Position numbers and translations under genes: made by a program
Shown: positions 8,546 to 16,254 of the stretch, piece after piece
Layout: the number at the start of each line of letters is the position of its first letter
Position numbering within the stretch: the stretch's first letter is position 1
Notes under the pieces: model-generated
Databases searched by the model: none
The model's input: only the letters and a program-made list of their open reading frames with translations
What the model was told of the DNA's origin: nothing
NCBI GenBank assembly: GCA_012032775.1
Contig: JAAUQO010000004.1
Location: 1 to 64,000, forward strand
Length of the DNA: 64,000 nucleotides
Reading direction: 5' to 3'
From: Oscillochloris sp.
GTDB taxonomy: Bacteria > Chloroflexota > Chloroflexia > Chloroflexales > Chloroflexaceae

Positions 8546-10452
8546 TCACGCCGTCATTCCCATTCCACTACGATGCAAACGGGCATACGCGCCGTCGCGG
8601 GTAAGCAGTTCGCTATGGGTACCATCCTCGATCACGCGACCCTGTTCCATCACCAGGATGCGGTCGGCGTCGCGAATGGTGCTCAGGCGATGGGCGATCA
8701 CGATACTGGTACGTGTGTGCAGAATGCGGGCAAGCGCCTCCTGGATCAATAACTCCGTGGCGGTGTCGATACTACTGGTGGCTTCGTCCAGCACCAGTAC
8801 GCCGCGTGGACTGAGCGCCAGGGCGCGCGCCAGGGCGAGCAGTTGCCGCTGGCCGACCGACAGATTGGCGCCGCCCGGCTCGACATGGTACTCGTAGCCA
8901 TTGGGTAAGCGCTCGATGAAGTGCGCCGCATTACTCTGTTCGGCCGCCCAGCGCACCGTTGCATCATCGACATCGTTGCTGTAGAGGCGAATATTCATCG
9001 CGATACTGCCGGCCAGACAGATTGGATCTTGCGGCACAACTGCGACTGCGCGCCGCAGATCGGCAAGGGCCAGATCGGTAAGCGGCACGCCGTCGAGTAA
9101 AATCCGCCCGCCTTGCGGATCATACAGGCGGGCCAGCAACCCGACCAACGAACTCTTGCCTGCGCCGGTCGCCCCGACGATCGCGACCGTCTGACCGACC
9201 GGGATCTCCAGGTTGATCCCACGCAAGACCCACTCAATGCTTGCGGTTTGCGGACTGAGGGCTGAGGACGGTGTTTTGCCGTTGCCCGATCCTGCCGGTT
9301 GCGGCGCGATTGTCGCATTCCCACTTACCGGTTCGCGGTTCGCGGTTTGCGCGGCCAATTTCTCCGCCGCATCAGGATCATAGCTAAACCAGACATCCTC
9401 CAGTTTAAGTGCGCCCTGCACCGGCGGCATCGGCTGCGGCTGGGCCGGGCTGAGAATACGCGAACGGCTGGCAAGCATACGCTCGACCCGCTCGGCGGCG
9501 CCGAGGCCGATCTGTACCGAGTTGTACTCTTCCGAGAGCCGCAAGATCGGCTGGAATGCGCGCTCGGCGTACTGGATAAATGTCACCAACATACCCAATG
9601 TCGCCCAGCCGGCCAATACACCACTGCCGCCGCCGAACAACAGCAGCGCCAACCCAACCGACGACAGGATCTCCTGCACCGCCAGAAAAAGCGCACTATG
9701 GCGGCGCAATATCAGCAGCGCCTGCCGGTACGCATGGTTGAAACCGGCGTAGATCTCGGCGCTGGCAGCCTGGCGCCCGAAAAGTTGCACCAGCAGCATG
9801 CCATGCAGATGCTCGTTGAGAAAGCCGCTGATCCGGGCCAGGGCCGTGCGCTCACCGCGCGACGAACCACGAATCCGGCGGCGGAAATAGCGCGTCACAA
9901 AGAGCAACACCGGCAACACCGCCAGTGCCAGCAGCGCCAGGCGCCAGTTCACGGCGAACATCACCACAATCACCGCAATCAGGGTTACGCTTTCGGTGAG
10001 GATCGTCACCACACTGGCCGAGAGCAACTGATTAAGCGCGTCGATGTCGCCGGTCATGCGGGTAACCAGTTCGCCGGTGGAATAGCGGCCGTAGAACGAC
10101 TGATCCTGGCCGAGGATATGGCGAAACAGGCGTGTACGCAGATCGGCCAGCGCCCGTTGCCCGGACTGCTGCAAGAAATAGGTTTGCGCATATTGCAGCA
10201 GAAAAAGCCGATCACCGCTGCGCCATACAGGATCGCGATCGGCCACAGCCCGCTGCTGTCGGCTGCGGCGATCGGCCCGTCGATCGCCAGACCAAGTAAG
10301 TACGGCGGCACCAGATTCAAGCCCGCACTACCGATCAGCAGCACGAATGCCACAATCAGCGGCCGGCGATGCGGCGCGATTGTTGTGCCGATCAAGCGCA
10401 ACAATGCGCTATCCTGGCTGATATTGGCTCCTTGTGGGCGATCGATCGCCAT
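8546..10452 (-). CDS. ABC exporter half-transporter (TMD-NBD), one frameshift
   Basis: Full-length ABC exporter subunit of about 635 residues. It starts at ATG 10452 and reads six membrane helices. At about 10205 the frame breaks in a run of five Ts; a sixth T gives GFFLLQYAQTYF and rejoins the rest. The nucleotide-binding domain has Walker A GATGAGKS, a signature variant LSVGQ, Walker B VLVLDEATS and the H-loop AHRLS. A linker of about 40 residues rich in Ser, Pro and Gln interrupts the start of this domain and contains a seven-base repeat. It pairs with the next ABC gene as a likely heterodimer. Substrate unknown. Confidence 0.85.
9329..9349. repeat. three seven-base units inside the ABC gene
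   Basis: CGGTTCG, CGGTTCG and CGGTTTG in tandem, 21 bases, so the frame is kept. It encodes part of the extra linker at the front of the nucleotide-binding domain. The same family occurs at 15824-15844. Confidence 0.7.
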
Positions 10453-10546
10453 GAACCTGCTTTCTTGCTGTTATCCCGACCGAGTGATTTCGACGCCGAA
10501 GATCACCGCTGAGGCCTGCCTATGGGTTCGGCGCAGCATCACCGTA

Positions 10547-12319
10547 TCACTCTTCGCTCGTCTCACGCCGCACCATGGCGGCATATCGCCCGTCCAAGGC
10601 CATAAGTTCGTGGTGATCGCCCTGTTCCACGATCCGCCCGTCCTCCAGCACAATGATCCGGTCGGCATCGCGAACCGCGGCCATCCGCTGCGCCACAATC
10701 AGGCAGGTGCGCCCGCCGCGCACGGTGCGCAGTTCGCGCAGAATCTCGGAGGCGGTATGAGCATCGACGCTGGAAAGTGAGTCGTCGAGCAGGAGCATGC
10801 GCGGTTCGCGCAGCAAGGCCCGTGCGATCGCAGTGCGCTGTTTCTGCCCGCCGGAAAGGGTCGCACCCCGCTCGCCAACCAATGTATCGAGGCCCTGGGG
10901 CAATTGCGGCAGATCATTGGCCAGACGTGAAGCCAGCAGCGCGGCGTGGATCGCCTCGTCGGAGATGTCTTCGCCGCCGAAGTTGACATTCTCGCGCAGC
11001 GGCAAGCTAAAGAGCAATGTCTCCTGCGGCACATAACCAACCGCGCGGCGCAACGTGTCGAGCATGATCTGCCGAATGTCGTGGCCGTCGATAAGTATCC
11101 GGCCGCGGCCGGGATCGCGGGCACGCACCAGCAGACTCAGCAGCGTACTCTTGCCGGCTCCGGTTAACCCAACAATGCCAATCGTCTGTCCGACCGGTAC
11201 ATGCAGGTCGATATCGCGCAGCACCCACTGATCGCCGAGTTTGACACTCACGTTTTCCAAACGCAACTCGCCGCGCAGTTCCGGCCGCACGGCGTCGGGC
11301 GGATCGGCGACGGCGGGATGACGGATCAAGACATCGCCAACCCGCCCGGCGGCGGCGCTCCCCTGCTGAAGCCGTTCAATTGCCCGGCTCAGTTGGGTGG
11401 CAGCGGTGCTCAGCAAGCCGAGGTAGACGATGAATTGCACATACTGGCCGATCGTTAAGCGCTCCTGGATGATCAGCACACCGCCGATCGCCAGCACCAG
11501 TGTGGCCGCCAACCGCACTACCATCGCCGGAATTGGCGTAACCGCATTCGCATGCAAGACATAGCGCATATTCTCAAGGGCATAAGCATCGCTCACCTGC
11601 GCGAACGCCTTGATTGCGGCCCGCTCCTGGCTGTAGGCAGTAAGCGTGCGTGCGGCGTTCAGATGCTCCTGGGCGAACGCCGAGAGGCGGGCTAATTCAC
11701 GCTGGACATTCTCGAAGGCCAGTTCGACCCCCCGCCCCAGGCTAATCTGCGCGCCGACGCTCACAATCAGCATGATCAGCACAATCGCCGCCAGCAAAGG
11801 ACTGGTAAGCGCCATCAGCGTACAGCCGATGCCAAGCAGAAACAGGGCGTGAGCCGACATCTGAAAGCCGGCGCTGAAGAAACGCCAGATGTAGATAAAA
11901 TCGCTCGTGCCGCGTGAAAGCAGATCGCCGGTGCCGTACGATTGCAAAGTCTTCTGATCGAGCACCAACAGGCGCGCAAAAAGATCCGCGCCCATCTGAT
12001 AGGTCACGCCGACGGCAATTGTACCGGAGAGCATGCGCAGGCGGTAGCGAAAGAAGGCCAGGGTGGCGGAAAGCGCGATCAAGCCGACGGCATAGATCGC
12101 AAGCAGATCGAGGCGTACACCGGCACGCAAGGCATCGACGGCGCGGCCAAGCAGCACCGGGCTGAAGGCGCTTGCGGCTGCGCCGATACAGGCGTACACT
12201 GTGCCGCGAAACAAAAGCCCGTAGTACGGTCGGGCATAGGGGATCAGGTGTCGCAGCCCACTGCCGCGCAACAAACGGTTACTGAGGCTGGGGCTGCGCG
12301 TGGTTTGTGCAGCATCCAT
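10547..12319 (-). CDS. ABC exporter half-transporter, partner subunit
   Basis: Complete 590-residue TMD-NBD protein of the multidrug/lipid exporter type. It has Walker A GLTGAGKS, a canonical LSGGQ signature, Walker B MLLLDDSLSS and the switch region near IVAQRMA, where Gln replaces the usual H-loop His. Its partner carries LSVGQ with an intact His, so the pair may have one canonical and one degenerate catalytic site, as in many heterodimeric exporters. The start is ATG 12319 with no ribosome binding site; TATAAT ends eight bases before the ATG, which suggests a near-leaderless transcript. It lies 94 bases upstream of the second subunit. Confidence 0.88.
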   Translation of the reverse strand: MDAAQTTRSPSLSNRLLRGSGLRHLIPYARPYYGLLFRGTVYACIGAAASAFSPVLLGRAVDALRAGVRLDLLAIYAVGLIALSATLAFFRYRLRMLSGTIAVGVTYQMGADLFARLLVLDQKTLQSYGTGDLLSRGTSDFIYIWRFFSAGFQMSAHALFLLGIGCTLMALTSPLLAAIVLIMLIVSVGAQISLGRGVELAFENVQRELARLSAFAQEHLNAARTLTAYSQERAAIKAFAQVSDAYALENMRYVLHANAVTPIPAMVVRLAATLVLAIGGVLIIQERLTIGQYVQFIVYLGLLSTAATQLSRAIERLQQGSAAAGRVGDVLIRHPAVADPPDAVRPELRGELRLENVSVKLGDQWVLRDIDLHVPVGQTIGIVGLTGAGKSTLLSLLVRARDPGRGRILIDGHDIRQIMLDTLRRAVGYVPQETLLFSLPLRENVNFGGEDISDEAIHAALLASRLANDLPQLPQGLDTLVGERGATLSGGQKQRTAIARALLREPRMLLLDDSLSSVDAHTASEILRELRTVRGGRTCLIVAQRMAAVRDADRIIVLEDGRIVEQGDHHELMALDGRYAAMVRRETSEE

Positions 12320-12390
12320 ACCAAGGCATTATAGCCCGAAACAGCATAAGCAATTCAGCTTAGCCGGCCCTGTATCCTGTTCCTGGTATC

Positions 12391-12693
12391 CTACTTACGA
12401 CGCGGCGCGCCGCCTTTGGCTTGCGGCACCGGCGGCGTCCAACCTTCGGGGATTGCAGCATTTTCACCAAAAAAGAACTCTTCCATCTGCTGCATCAAAA
12501 TCTTCTGAGCGTTCGGATCGCCGAGACTCAGGCCATAATGGTTGATAATTAGTGTCGCCTGGGCCGGCCACATCTGCCATGCCTGCTGCGACACATGCTC
12601 ATAGATCCGTTGGCCAAGGGAGCCGGCGAACGGCGGACGTTCCAGGCCGGGCAATTCACGGCCGAACTTCACGCAGTTAACCATTCGCGCCAT
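12391..12693 (-). CDS. yggX: oxidative damage protection / Fe-S trafficking protein
   Basis: A YggX-family protein, implicated in iron trafficking and protection of Fe-S clusters. The family's MVNCVKFGRELPGL start is present, including the conserved cysteine (C7), followed by G.RIYE.VS..AW and the LIINHYGL.L segment. The start is ATG 12693 after GAGAGG; the longer reading from 12726 has no ribosome binding site. About 100 residues, a normal length. It is divergent from the formyltransferase-like gene, with only 23 bases between the two start codons, so they share a bidirectional promoter region. Confidence 0.9.
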   Translation of the reverse strand: MARMVNCVKFGRELPGLERPPFAGSLGQRIYEHVSQQAWQMWPAQATLIINHYGLSLGDPNAQKILMQQMEEFFFGENAAIPEGWTPPVPQAKGGAPRRK

Positions 12694-12716
12694 AGTACAC
12701 CTCTCAATCAATCGTG

Positions 12717-13664
12717 ATGAACCCATTCAATCGTGCGCTATCGCTTATTATACCTGATGTCAGCGCGTCACCTCCGCCGCTGCGGGTGATCTGTCTGGCG
12801 CTGCCGGGGCGCCTGGCCGAAGCCGCGTTGCAAGAACTCCTGGCGGCATATGTGGTTCCGGCGGCGTTGTTGCTGCCGGCGCCGCCCGGTTCAGCGCCGC
12901 TCGAACTGCCGCCGCCGGCCGCGATTTCGGGCATCGCATTGGCTGCGCCGCCGCCGGCATTACGCACCCTCGCCGCTGCCCATGCCGTGCCGGTATTCGG
13001 CTTCGACAGCTCCGGAGCGCAGGCGCCGTATTTCCTGCAACATATGCATCCCGATGTGGCGATCGTGTGCGGCTGGCCCCGGCGCATTGGGCCTGGATTG
13101 CTGCGCTTGCCGCGCCACGGCTTCCTCAACCTGCATCCATCGTTCTTGCCCGAGTTGCGTGGGCCGGAGCCGCTTTTCTGGGCCTTTCGCTCCGGCGCCG
13201 AACGCAGCGGCGTGACGATTCACCTGATGGACGAGCGCTTCGATACGGGGCCGATCTGCGCCCAGGCGCCGTTTGAACTCCCGGCGGGCACCACGGGCGC
13301 CGCCGCCGAGGTCCGGGCGGGCGCACTTGGCGGCCGGTTGCTGTTGCAAACGCTCGCCGCCCTGGTTGAAGGTAGGGCCGTGGCGCAACCACAAGGGCCG
13401 GGCAGTTACCGGCCTGCACCGCAAGCCGCCGATTTCCGCCTCGATCCAGGTTGGTCGGCCCGGCGAGCGTTCGGTTTTATGCGCGGCACCGGCGAATGGC
13501 GACAACCGTACCCAATCAGAATCGCGGGCCGTGAACTGCATCTGGATGCAGCGATCGATTATGCAGCTCGGGCAAGCCAATCGCACCCGCTTCAGATCAG
13601 CGGCGAGATTGCCGCAATCCAGTTCCAGCCCGGCATCCTGCACGCCCGGCTCGCCCGGCGGTAG
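12717..13664 (+). CDS. formyltransferase-like protein (Fmt/PurN fold)
   Basis: Resembles methionyl-tRNA formyltransferase in its catalytic domain: NLHPSFLPELRGPEPLFWA matches the family's N.H.SLLP..RG..P motif, followed by GVTIHLMDERFDTGPI with the conserved Asp. The N-terminal Rossmann part is present but divergent and Ala/Pro-rich. After the catalytic domain about 90 residues remain, in the place of the tRNA-binding C-domain. It could be a second Fmt or a sugar/amino-acid formyltransferase acting with 10-formyl-THF. ATG 12717 and GTG 12714 are both possible starts. Confidence 0.75.
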   Translation: MNPFNRALSLIIPDVSASPPPLRVICLALPGRLAEAALQELLAAYVVPAALLLPAPPGSAPLELPPPAAISGIALAAPPPALRTLAAAHAVPVFGFDSSGAQAPYFLQHMHPDVAIVCGWPRRIGPGLLRLPRHGFLNLHPSFLPELRGPEPLFWAFRSGAERSGVTIHLMDERFDTGPICAQAPFELPAGTTGAAAEVRAGALGGRLLLQTLAALVEGRAVAQPQGPGSYRPAPQAADFRLDPGWSARRAFGFMRGTGEWRQPYPIRIAGRELHLDAAIDYAARASQSHPLQISGEIAAIQFQPGILHARLARR

Positions 13665-13844
13665 AGCCGCAGCTCACGGCTGATCCTTGCAGCAAATTGC
13701 GCAAAATCCACCCGTTGTTGCGGCCTTGTTTCGCTGCCCAAAATAGTTCAATCTGGAAGCTTTGCATGTACCAGGCGGGCGAGTATCAACGCCGCGCAGC
13801 GTAGCGATACCCGATCGTGCGACGCAGACGGGCCTTACGATTGG

Positions 13845-14702
13845 TCATCCTAAGCGCTTACCCGGTCGAATCGCCTCCGGAACAGACTGCGGCCCATACC
13901 TTCGGCGTGCCGCCGCGATCATCGTCGCAACATACTGTGGATCATCACACATAATCATCGCATTATGAGTGGAAGTGACCAATACCAGTGAGCGATCAAG
14001 CATCTCAACTGCGCGGCACTCAACCCATTCAGCCTGAATACCACCCTCAGCAGCAAGCACCATCAGACGACGCGTAGTGATAATCAAGCGACCCTGGAGC
14101 AAGCCCAAATCGCCACCTGTCAGCACCGTTACGGGCTGATCAAGATGACATGCCTCGTCTTTAGCGAGTGGAATGTTTGTCATGATGACCGGAATATTTC
14201 CGATCATCATACGGGCCAACTGATGTTGGCGATCGATCTGGGCGATCAGGCGCGAACTACGTAAAAGCGGAAGATCATACTTCTCGATCTCTTGCTTAAG
14301 CGTCTGAACAACCGAGCCTTCACCTACATATGCGGCATACTCAATAATCCGATTAGCAAGTCGCCGCTCAACCATATCGTATAGTTTGTCGAGCAACTGT
14401 CCGCTTTCCTCATCGGGAATAGCGAGTCGCTTCTGAAGCCGGCGAATCGCAGCGACTTCTTCGGCAGTAATGATTGAGTCGGCAATAATGCGATCGACTT
14501 CCCGTGCTAAAAAATGCAACGCATCACTGCGAATATGTTGGCGCGCCTCATCCCAATCAAGACCGACCTTCTGACATGCCTGGAACAATCGCTGTTGCCG
14601 TTCCGGCGGATATTGTCCATCGGAGGTCAAGATACGAAAGCTTTGGCGAAAGCGCTCCAACTTTTGTTCGCGTTCCTTGAGCGGATCAAAGAGGAATCGC
14701 AT
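13845..14702 (-). CDS. unknown protein, TerB-like N-half and PH-like C-half
   Basis: 286 residues from ATG 14702 (AGGGGT upstream). The first half is helical with DG and E positions (LTSDGQYPPERQQ and SIITAEEVAAIRRL) that look like a tellurite-resistance TerB-like helical domain. The second half is strand-rich and ends GRLIITTRRLMVL ... CRAVEMLDRSLVLVTS, a pattern of bacterial PH-like domains. No signal or membrane segment. Both domain calls are from pattern only. Function unknown; possibly membrane- or protein-binding. Confidence 0.65.
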   Translation of the reverse strand: MRFLFDPLKEREQKLERFRQSFRILTSDGQYPPERQQRLFQACQKVGLDWDEARQHIRSDALHFLAREVDRIIADSIITAEEVAAIRRLQKRLAIPDEESGQLLDKLYDMVERRLANRIIEYAAYVGEGSVVQTLKQEIEKYDLPLLRSSRLIAQIDRQHQLARMMIGNIPVIMTNIPLAKDEACHLDQPVTVLTGGDLGLLQGRLIITTRRLMVLAAEGGIQAEWVECRAVEMLDRSLVLVTSTHNAMIMCDDPQYVATMIAAARRRYGPQSVPEAIRPGKRLG

Positions 14703-14753
14703 AGACAACCCCTGGTTGAATGAGGTCGCAGATCTTGCTGTACAGCAACGCAA

Positions 14754-15023
14754 ATTTCAGCTAGAGCCGGAAACATAATAGGCTTCTCATCTGAAGATAC
14801 ATGTAGTATAGCAGATCGAAGAAATTTGAATTTCCGTTCGTTTCCCCAGTCCGTAGGGCTGTTGTAATGCTCGCATTTCACGGTTATTCCGACCGCAGCG
14901 CGCAGAGTGGAAGAAACTCGTGCTGCATTCGGAAGCCCATGTGCGGCACATACCATGGGGAACGAAAGCGAGCCACAAAATATATCTGAGGCTCTCAAAA
15001 GTCCAGAGCAAACACCAACAGTC
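14754..15023. other. intergenic, no gene seen
   Basis: Lower-GC sequence between the PH-domain gene and the tRNA array. Short open frames on both strands have no ribosome binding site or protein-like composition. It may hold the promoter of the minus-strand gene. Confidence 0.5.
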
Positions 15024-15049
15024 CAAGATCGGACTAAAGTCCGATCTTG
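15024..15049. terminator. hairpin before the tRNA array
   Basis: CAAGATCGGACT and its complement around two bases, 12-bp arms, followed on the plus strand by TTTTGTGTT. It would insulate the tRNA array from upstream transcription. Confidence 0.5.
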
Positions 15050-15062
15050 TTTTGTGTTCTGC

Positions 15063-15071
15063 TGCTATACT
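15063..15071 (+). promoter_or_regulatory. extended -10 promoter candidate of the tRNA array
   Basis: TGCTATACT matches an extended -10 (TGnTATAnT) 55 bases before the first tRNA. No good -35 at normal spacing. A short GTGGTT/AACCAC inverted repeat overlaps the likely start point. Confidence 0.4.
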
Positions 15072-15125
15072 GTGGTTGTGAACCACACAGAACCTTTCAG
15101 AACCAAATAGAAACAGTGAATTCAT

Positions 15126-15200
15126 GGGGACGTTAGCTCAGCAGCAGAGCGCCTGGCTGTGAACCAGGAGGCGCCGGGGCAGCACCGGCACGCCCTCCCA
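15126..15200 (+). tRNA. tRNA-His(GTG) with non-canonical D- and T-loops
   Basis: Folds with G-1 opposite C73 (the His identity pair), an encoded CCA, a 5-bp anticodon stem (CCTGG/CCAGG) with GTG at 15159-15161 and a 5-bp T-stem. The D-loop is AGCAGCA without the GG pair, and the T-loop is GGCAGCA instead of TTCRANY. One A-C mismatch in the acceptor. All stems are kept, so this is not random decay. Confidence 0.8.
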
Positions 15201-15201
15201 G

Positions 15202-15275
15202 CATCCGTAGGCCGAAAAGTGAGGCAGGCGTCTGCAAAACGCCGGCAGCGAGGGCGGTACTCGCACGGATGTCCA
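15202..15275 (+). tRNA. tRNA-Cys(GCA) with non-canonical D- and T-loops
   Basis: Perfect 7-bp acceptor (CATCCGT/ACGGATG), U73 (a Cys identity base), encoded CCA, perfect anticodon stem with GCA at 15234-15236 and a perfect T-stem. The T-loop reads GGCGGTA and the D-loop GAAAAGTGA, so the usual G18G19 to T55C56 contact cannot form. Starts two bases after tRNA-His. Confidence 0.8.
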
Positions 15276-15278
15276 TGT

Positions 15279-15365
15279 GGGGGATTGCCAGAGTAGTAAT
15301 GGGCGCCGTTGCTAACGGCAGGCCGTCGCGGGAGCGACGCAGGCGTGCAATCCGCTTATCCCCCG
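15279..15365 (+). tRNA. tRNA-Ser(GCT) with T55 changed to G
   Basis: Perfect acceptor GGGGGAT/ATCCCCC with G73, anticodon GCT at 15311-15313, and a long variable arm (GTCGC/GCGAC). The T-loop is TGCAATC, so position 55 is G rather than T; the D-loop AGAGTAGTAAT has lost the GG pair. CCA is not encoded (CCG follows). Confidence 0.8.
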
Positions 15366-15374
15366 CCGGTCAAG

Positions 15375-15464
15375 CGCGCTGTGGATGGAATTGGCAGACA
15401 CACCGTCGTCAGATGGCGGTGCGGGGCAACCCGCGTGGGCGTTCGAATCGCCCCAGCGCGACCA
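15375..15464 (+). tRNA. tRNA-Leu(CAG), array copy
   Basis: Class II tRNA with perfect acceptor CGCGCTG/CAGCGCG, A73, encoded CCA, D-loop GG present, anticodon CAG at 15410-15412, long variable arm and canonical T-loop TTCGAAT. It duplicates the anticodon of the separate tRNA-Leu at 52618. Confidence 0.9.
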
Positions 15465-15467
15465 TTC

Positions 15468-15544
15468 GCTCTCGTAGCCCAATCGGCAGAGGCCGCCGGC
15501 TCAAACCCGGCCCAGTGCTGGTTCGAATCCAGCCGGGAGCACCA
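15468..15544 (+). tRNA. tRNA with CAA anticodon but class I shape
   Basis: Acceptor GCTCTCG/CGGGAGC, A73, CCA encoded, perfect anticodon stem GCCGG/CCGGC with loop CTCAAAC, canonical T-loop. The CAA anticodon would read the Leu codon UUG, but the variable region is only five bases; bacterial tRNA-Leu has a long variable arm. Charging identity is therefore uncertain. Confidence 0.8.
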
Positions 15545-15545
15545 T

Positions 15546-15634
15546 GCGGTTGTGGTGGAATTGGCAGACACACCAGCATGAGAGGCTGGCGAGCCATATG
15601 GCTCGTGCGCGTTCGAGTCGCGCCTTCCGCACCA
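15546..15634 (+). tRNA. tRNA-Leu(GAG), array copy
   Basis: Class II with anticodon GAG at 15580-15582, long variable arm, D-loop GG and T-loop TTCGAGT, encoded CCA. The acceptor stem has two T-T mismatches, unlike the other members. Confidence 0.85.
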
Positions 15635-15639
15635 CGTAT

Positions 15640-15726
15640 GCGTCAGCCTGGGCGCAAGAGAGCCTCAGCGGTCTGTAACACCGCCGCCATTCGGCTGAGG
15701 GGGTGCAAATCCCTCCTGGCGCACCA
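15640..15726 (+). tRNA. tRNA-Tyr(GTA) with T55 changed to G
   Basis: Acceptor GCGTCAG/CTGGCGC with A73 and encoded CCA, anticodon stem GCGGT/ACCGC, anticodon GTA at 15675-15677, and a variable arm of class II type. T-loop TGCAAAT (position 55 is G) and D-loop GCAAGAGA without GG, the same paired change as in the Ser member. Confidence 0.82.
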
Positions 15727-15743
15727 TGTTCCAATGCAAACAT

Positions 15744-15767
15744 CAACATGCGAGATTTTGCATGTTG
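15744..15767 (+). terminator. hairpin after the tRNA array
   Basis: CAACATGC and GCATGTTG around eight bases, followed by CTGTTCTT. A weak intrinsic terminator for the array. Confidence 0.5.
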
Positions 15768-15776
15768 CTGTTCTTA

Positions 15777-15861
15777 GAGCAATCCTATCCGGATTGTGAA
15801 GTCGGTTCTCCGTACTGCTACAACGGTTCCCGGTTCTCGGTTCTGGTAGGATCGCTATAGC
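15777..15861 (+). repeat. MITE-like dispersed repeat, copy 1
   Basis: About 85 bp with imperfect terminal inverted repeats of the type AGCRATCCTAYC. The interior contains CGGTTCC-CGGTTCT-CGGTTCT (15824-15844). A second copy in the opposite orientation lies at 49141-49232. No coding capacity. Confidence 0.7.
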
Positions 15862-15903
15862 TCACTCACCGCATTGTTCGATGGTTCGCAATTCGGATTG
15901 ATT

Positions 15904-16056
15904 CGGCGTGCTCCAACTGTTTCGGCATACACACATCAAGGATCTATTGTCTGCAAAGACGTGCAGGTTCGAGTCCTGCCTGCTCCAATCGGAGGAGTGG
16001 CGAAATCGGCATCCGCGATAGATACGTGTTCAACGGCCGGAATAACTCGCACGCCG
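15904..16056 (+). ncRNA. Y-RNA-like RNA 1 with permuted tRNA-Leu-like module
   Basis: The ends pair (CGGCGTGC 15904-15911 with 16049-16056). After an internal loop (TCCAACTG / TAACTC) a second helix forms (TTTCGGC 15920-15926 with GCCGGAA 16036-16042). Inside is a tRNA in permuted order: first a CAAGG loop strand, a GTC-TGCAAA-GAC arm, a T-arm with TTCGAGT and the acceptor 3' strand CTGCTCC, then a four-base loop, then the acceptor 5' strand GGAGGAG and a D-arm with GG. ATCTAT (15942-15947) pairs with ATAGAT (16018-16023). This is the plan of bacterial YrlA Y RNAs, which bind Ro/TROVE proteins; a TROVE gene starts 490 bases downstream. Confidence 0.75.
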
Positions 16057-16065
16057 TAACCTATA

Positions 16066-16205
16066 TCTGCACGTACTCTCACCACGCTGGCGTACACGCG
16101 CTTCTGACGCGAAGGTCGCAGGTTCGAGTCCTGTCCCCGGCGCCACATGCCGGGGTAGCTCAGTGGTAGAGCAGCAACAACGCCGCCGGAACTTGTACGT
16201 GCAGA
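16066..16205 (+). ncRNA. Y-RNA-like RNA 2 with permuted tRNA-Arg-like module
   Basis: The ends form a perfect 11-bp helix (TCTGCACGTAC with GTACGTGCAGA). Then comes an internal loop (TCTCACCACG / AACTT) and a helix CTGGCG/CGCCGG. The inner module is a permuted tRNA: CGCG-CTTCTGA-CGCG arm, AAGGTC, T-arm with TTCGAGT, acceptor CCCCGGC, loop GCCACAT, acceptor GCCGGGG (7 of 7 pairs) and a D-arm with AGTGGTA. Reordered, it is a complete tRNA-Arg(TCT). The closing loop contains GCCA, equal to a discriminator plus CCA. Internal-loop and helix motifs match RNA 1. Confidence 0.78.
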
Positions 16206-16254
16206 AATGTGGGTTGATGTTCGATAGCTACTCGGAATCAAAGGAGGTGTCGCC

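Noticed and set aside
14787-15125. Possible 112-residue minus-strand protein before the tRNA array
   Set aside because: No ribosome binding site, Cys/Phe/Trp-rich unlikely composition, and it runs through the terminator and promoter of the array.
15949-15960. tRNA-Cys anticodon arm (GTCTGCAAAGAC) in RNA 1
   Set aside because: The stem is only three pairs and leaves no room for a variable region; it fits better as the variable-arm-like hairpin, with CAAGG as the anticodon-loop strand.
15904-16205. Two true permuted tRNA genes, as in red algae and some archaea
   Set aside because: The halves fit a permuted tRNA, but extra outer helices with a shared internal loop enclose both, and a TROVE gene follows. 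A Y RNA with a tRNA-like module explains more of the sequence.
15126-16205. Prophage or integrative element carried by the tRNA array
   Set aside because: No integrase, phage gene or attachment-site duplication was seen on either side.
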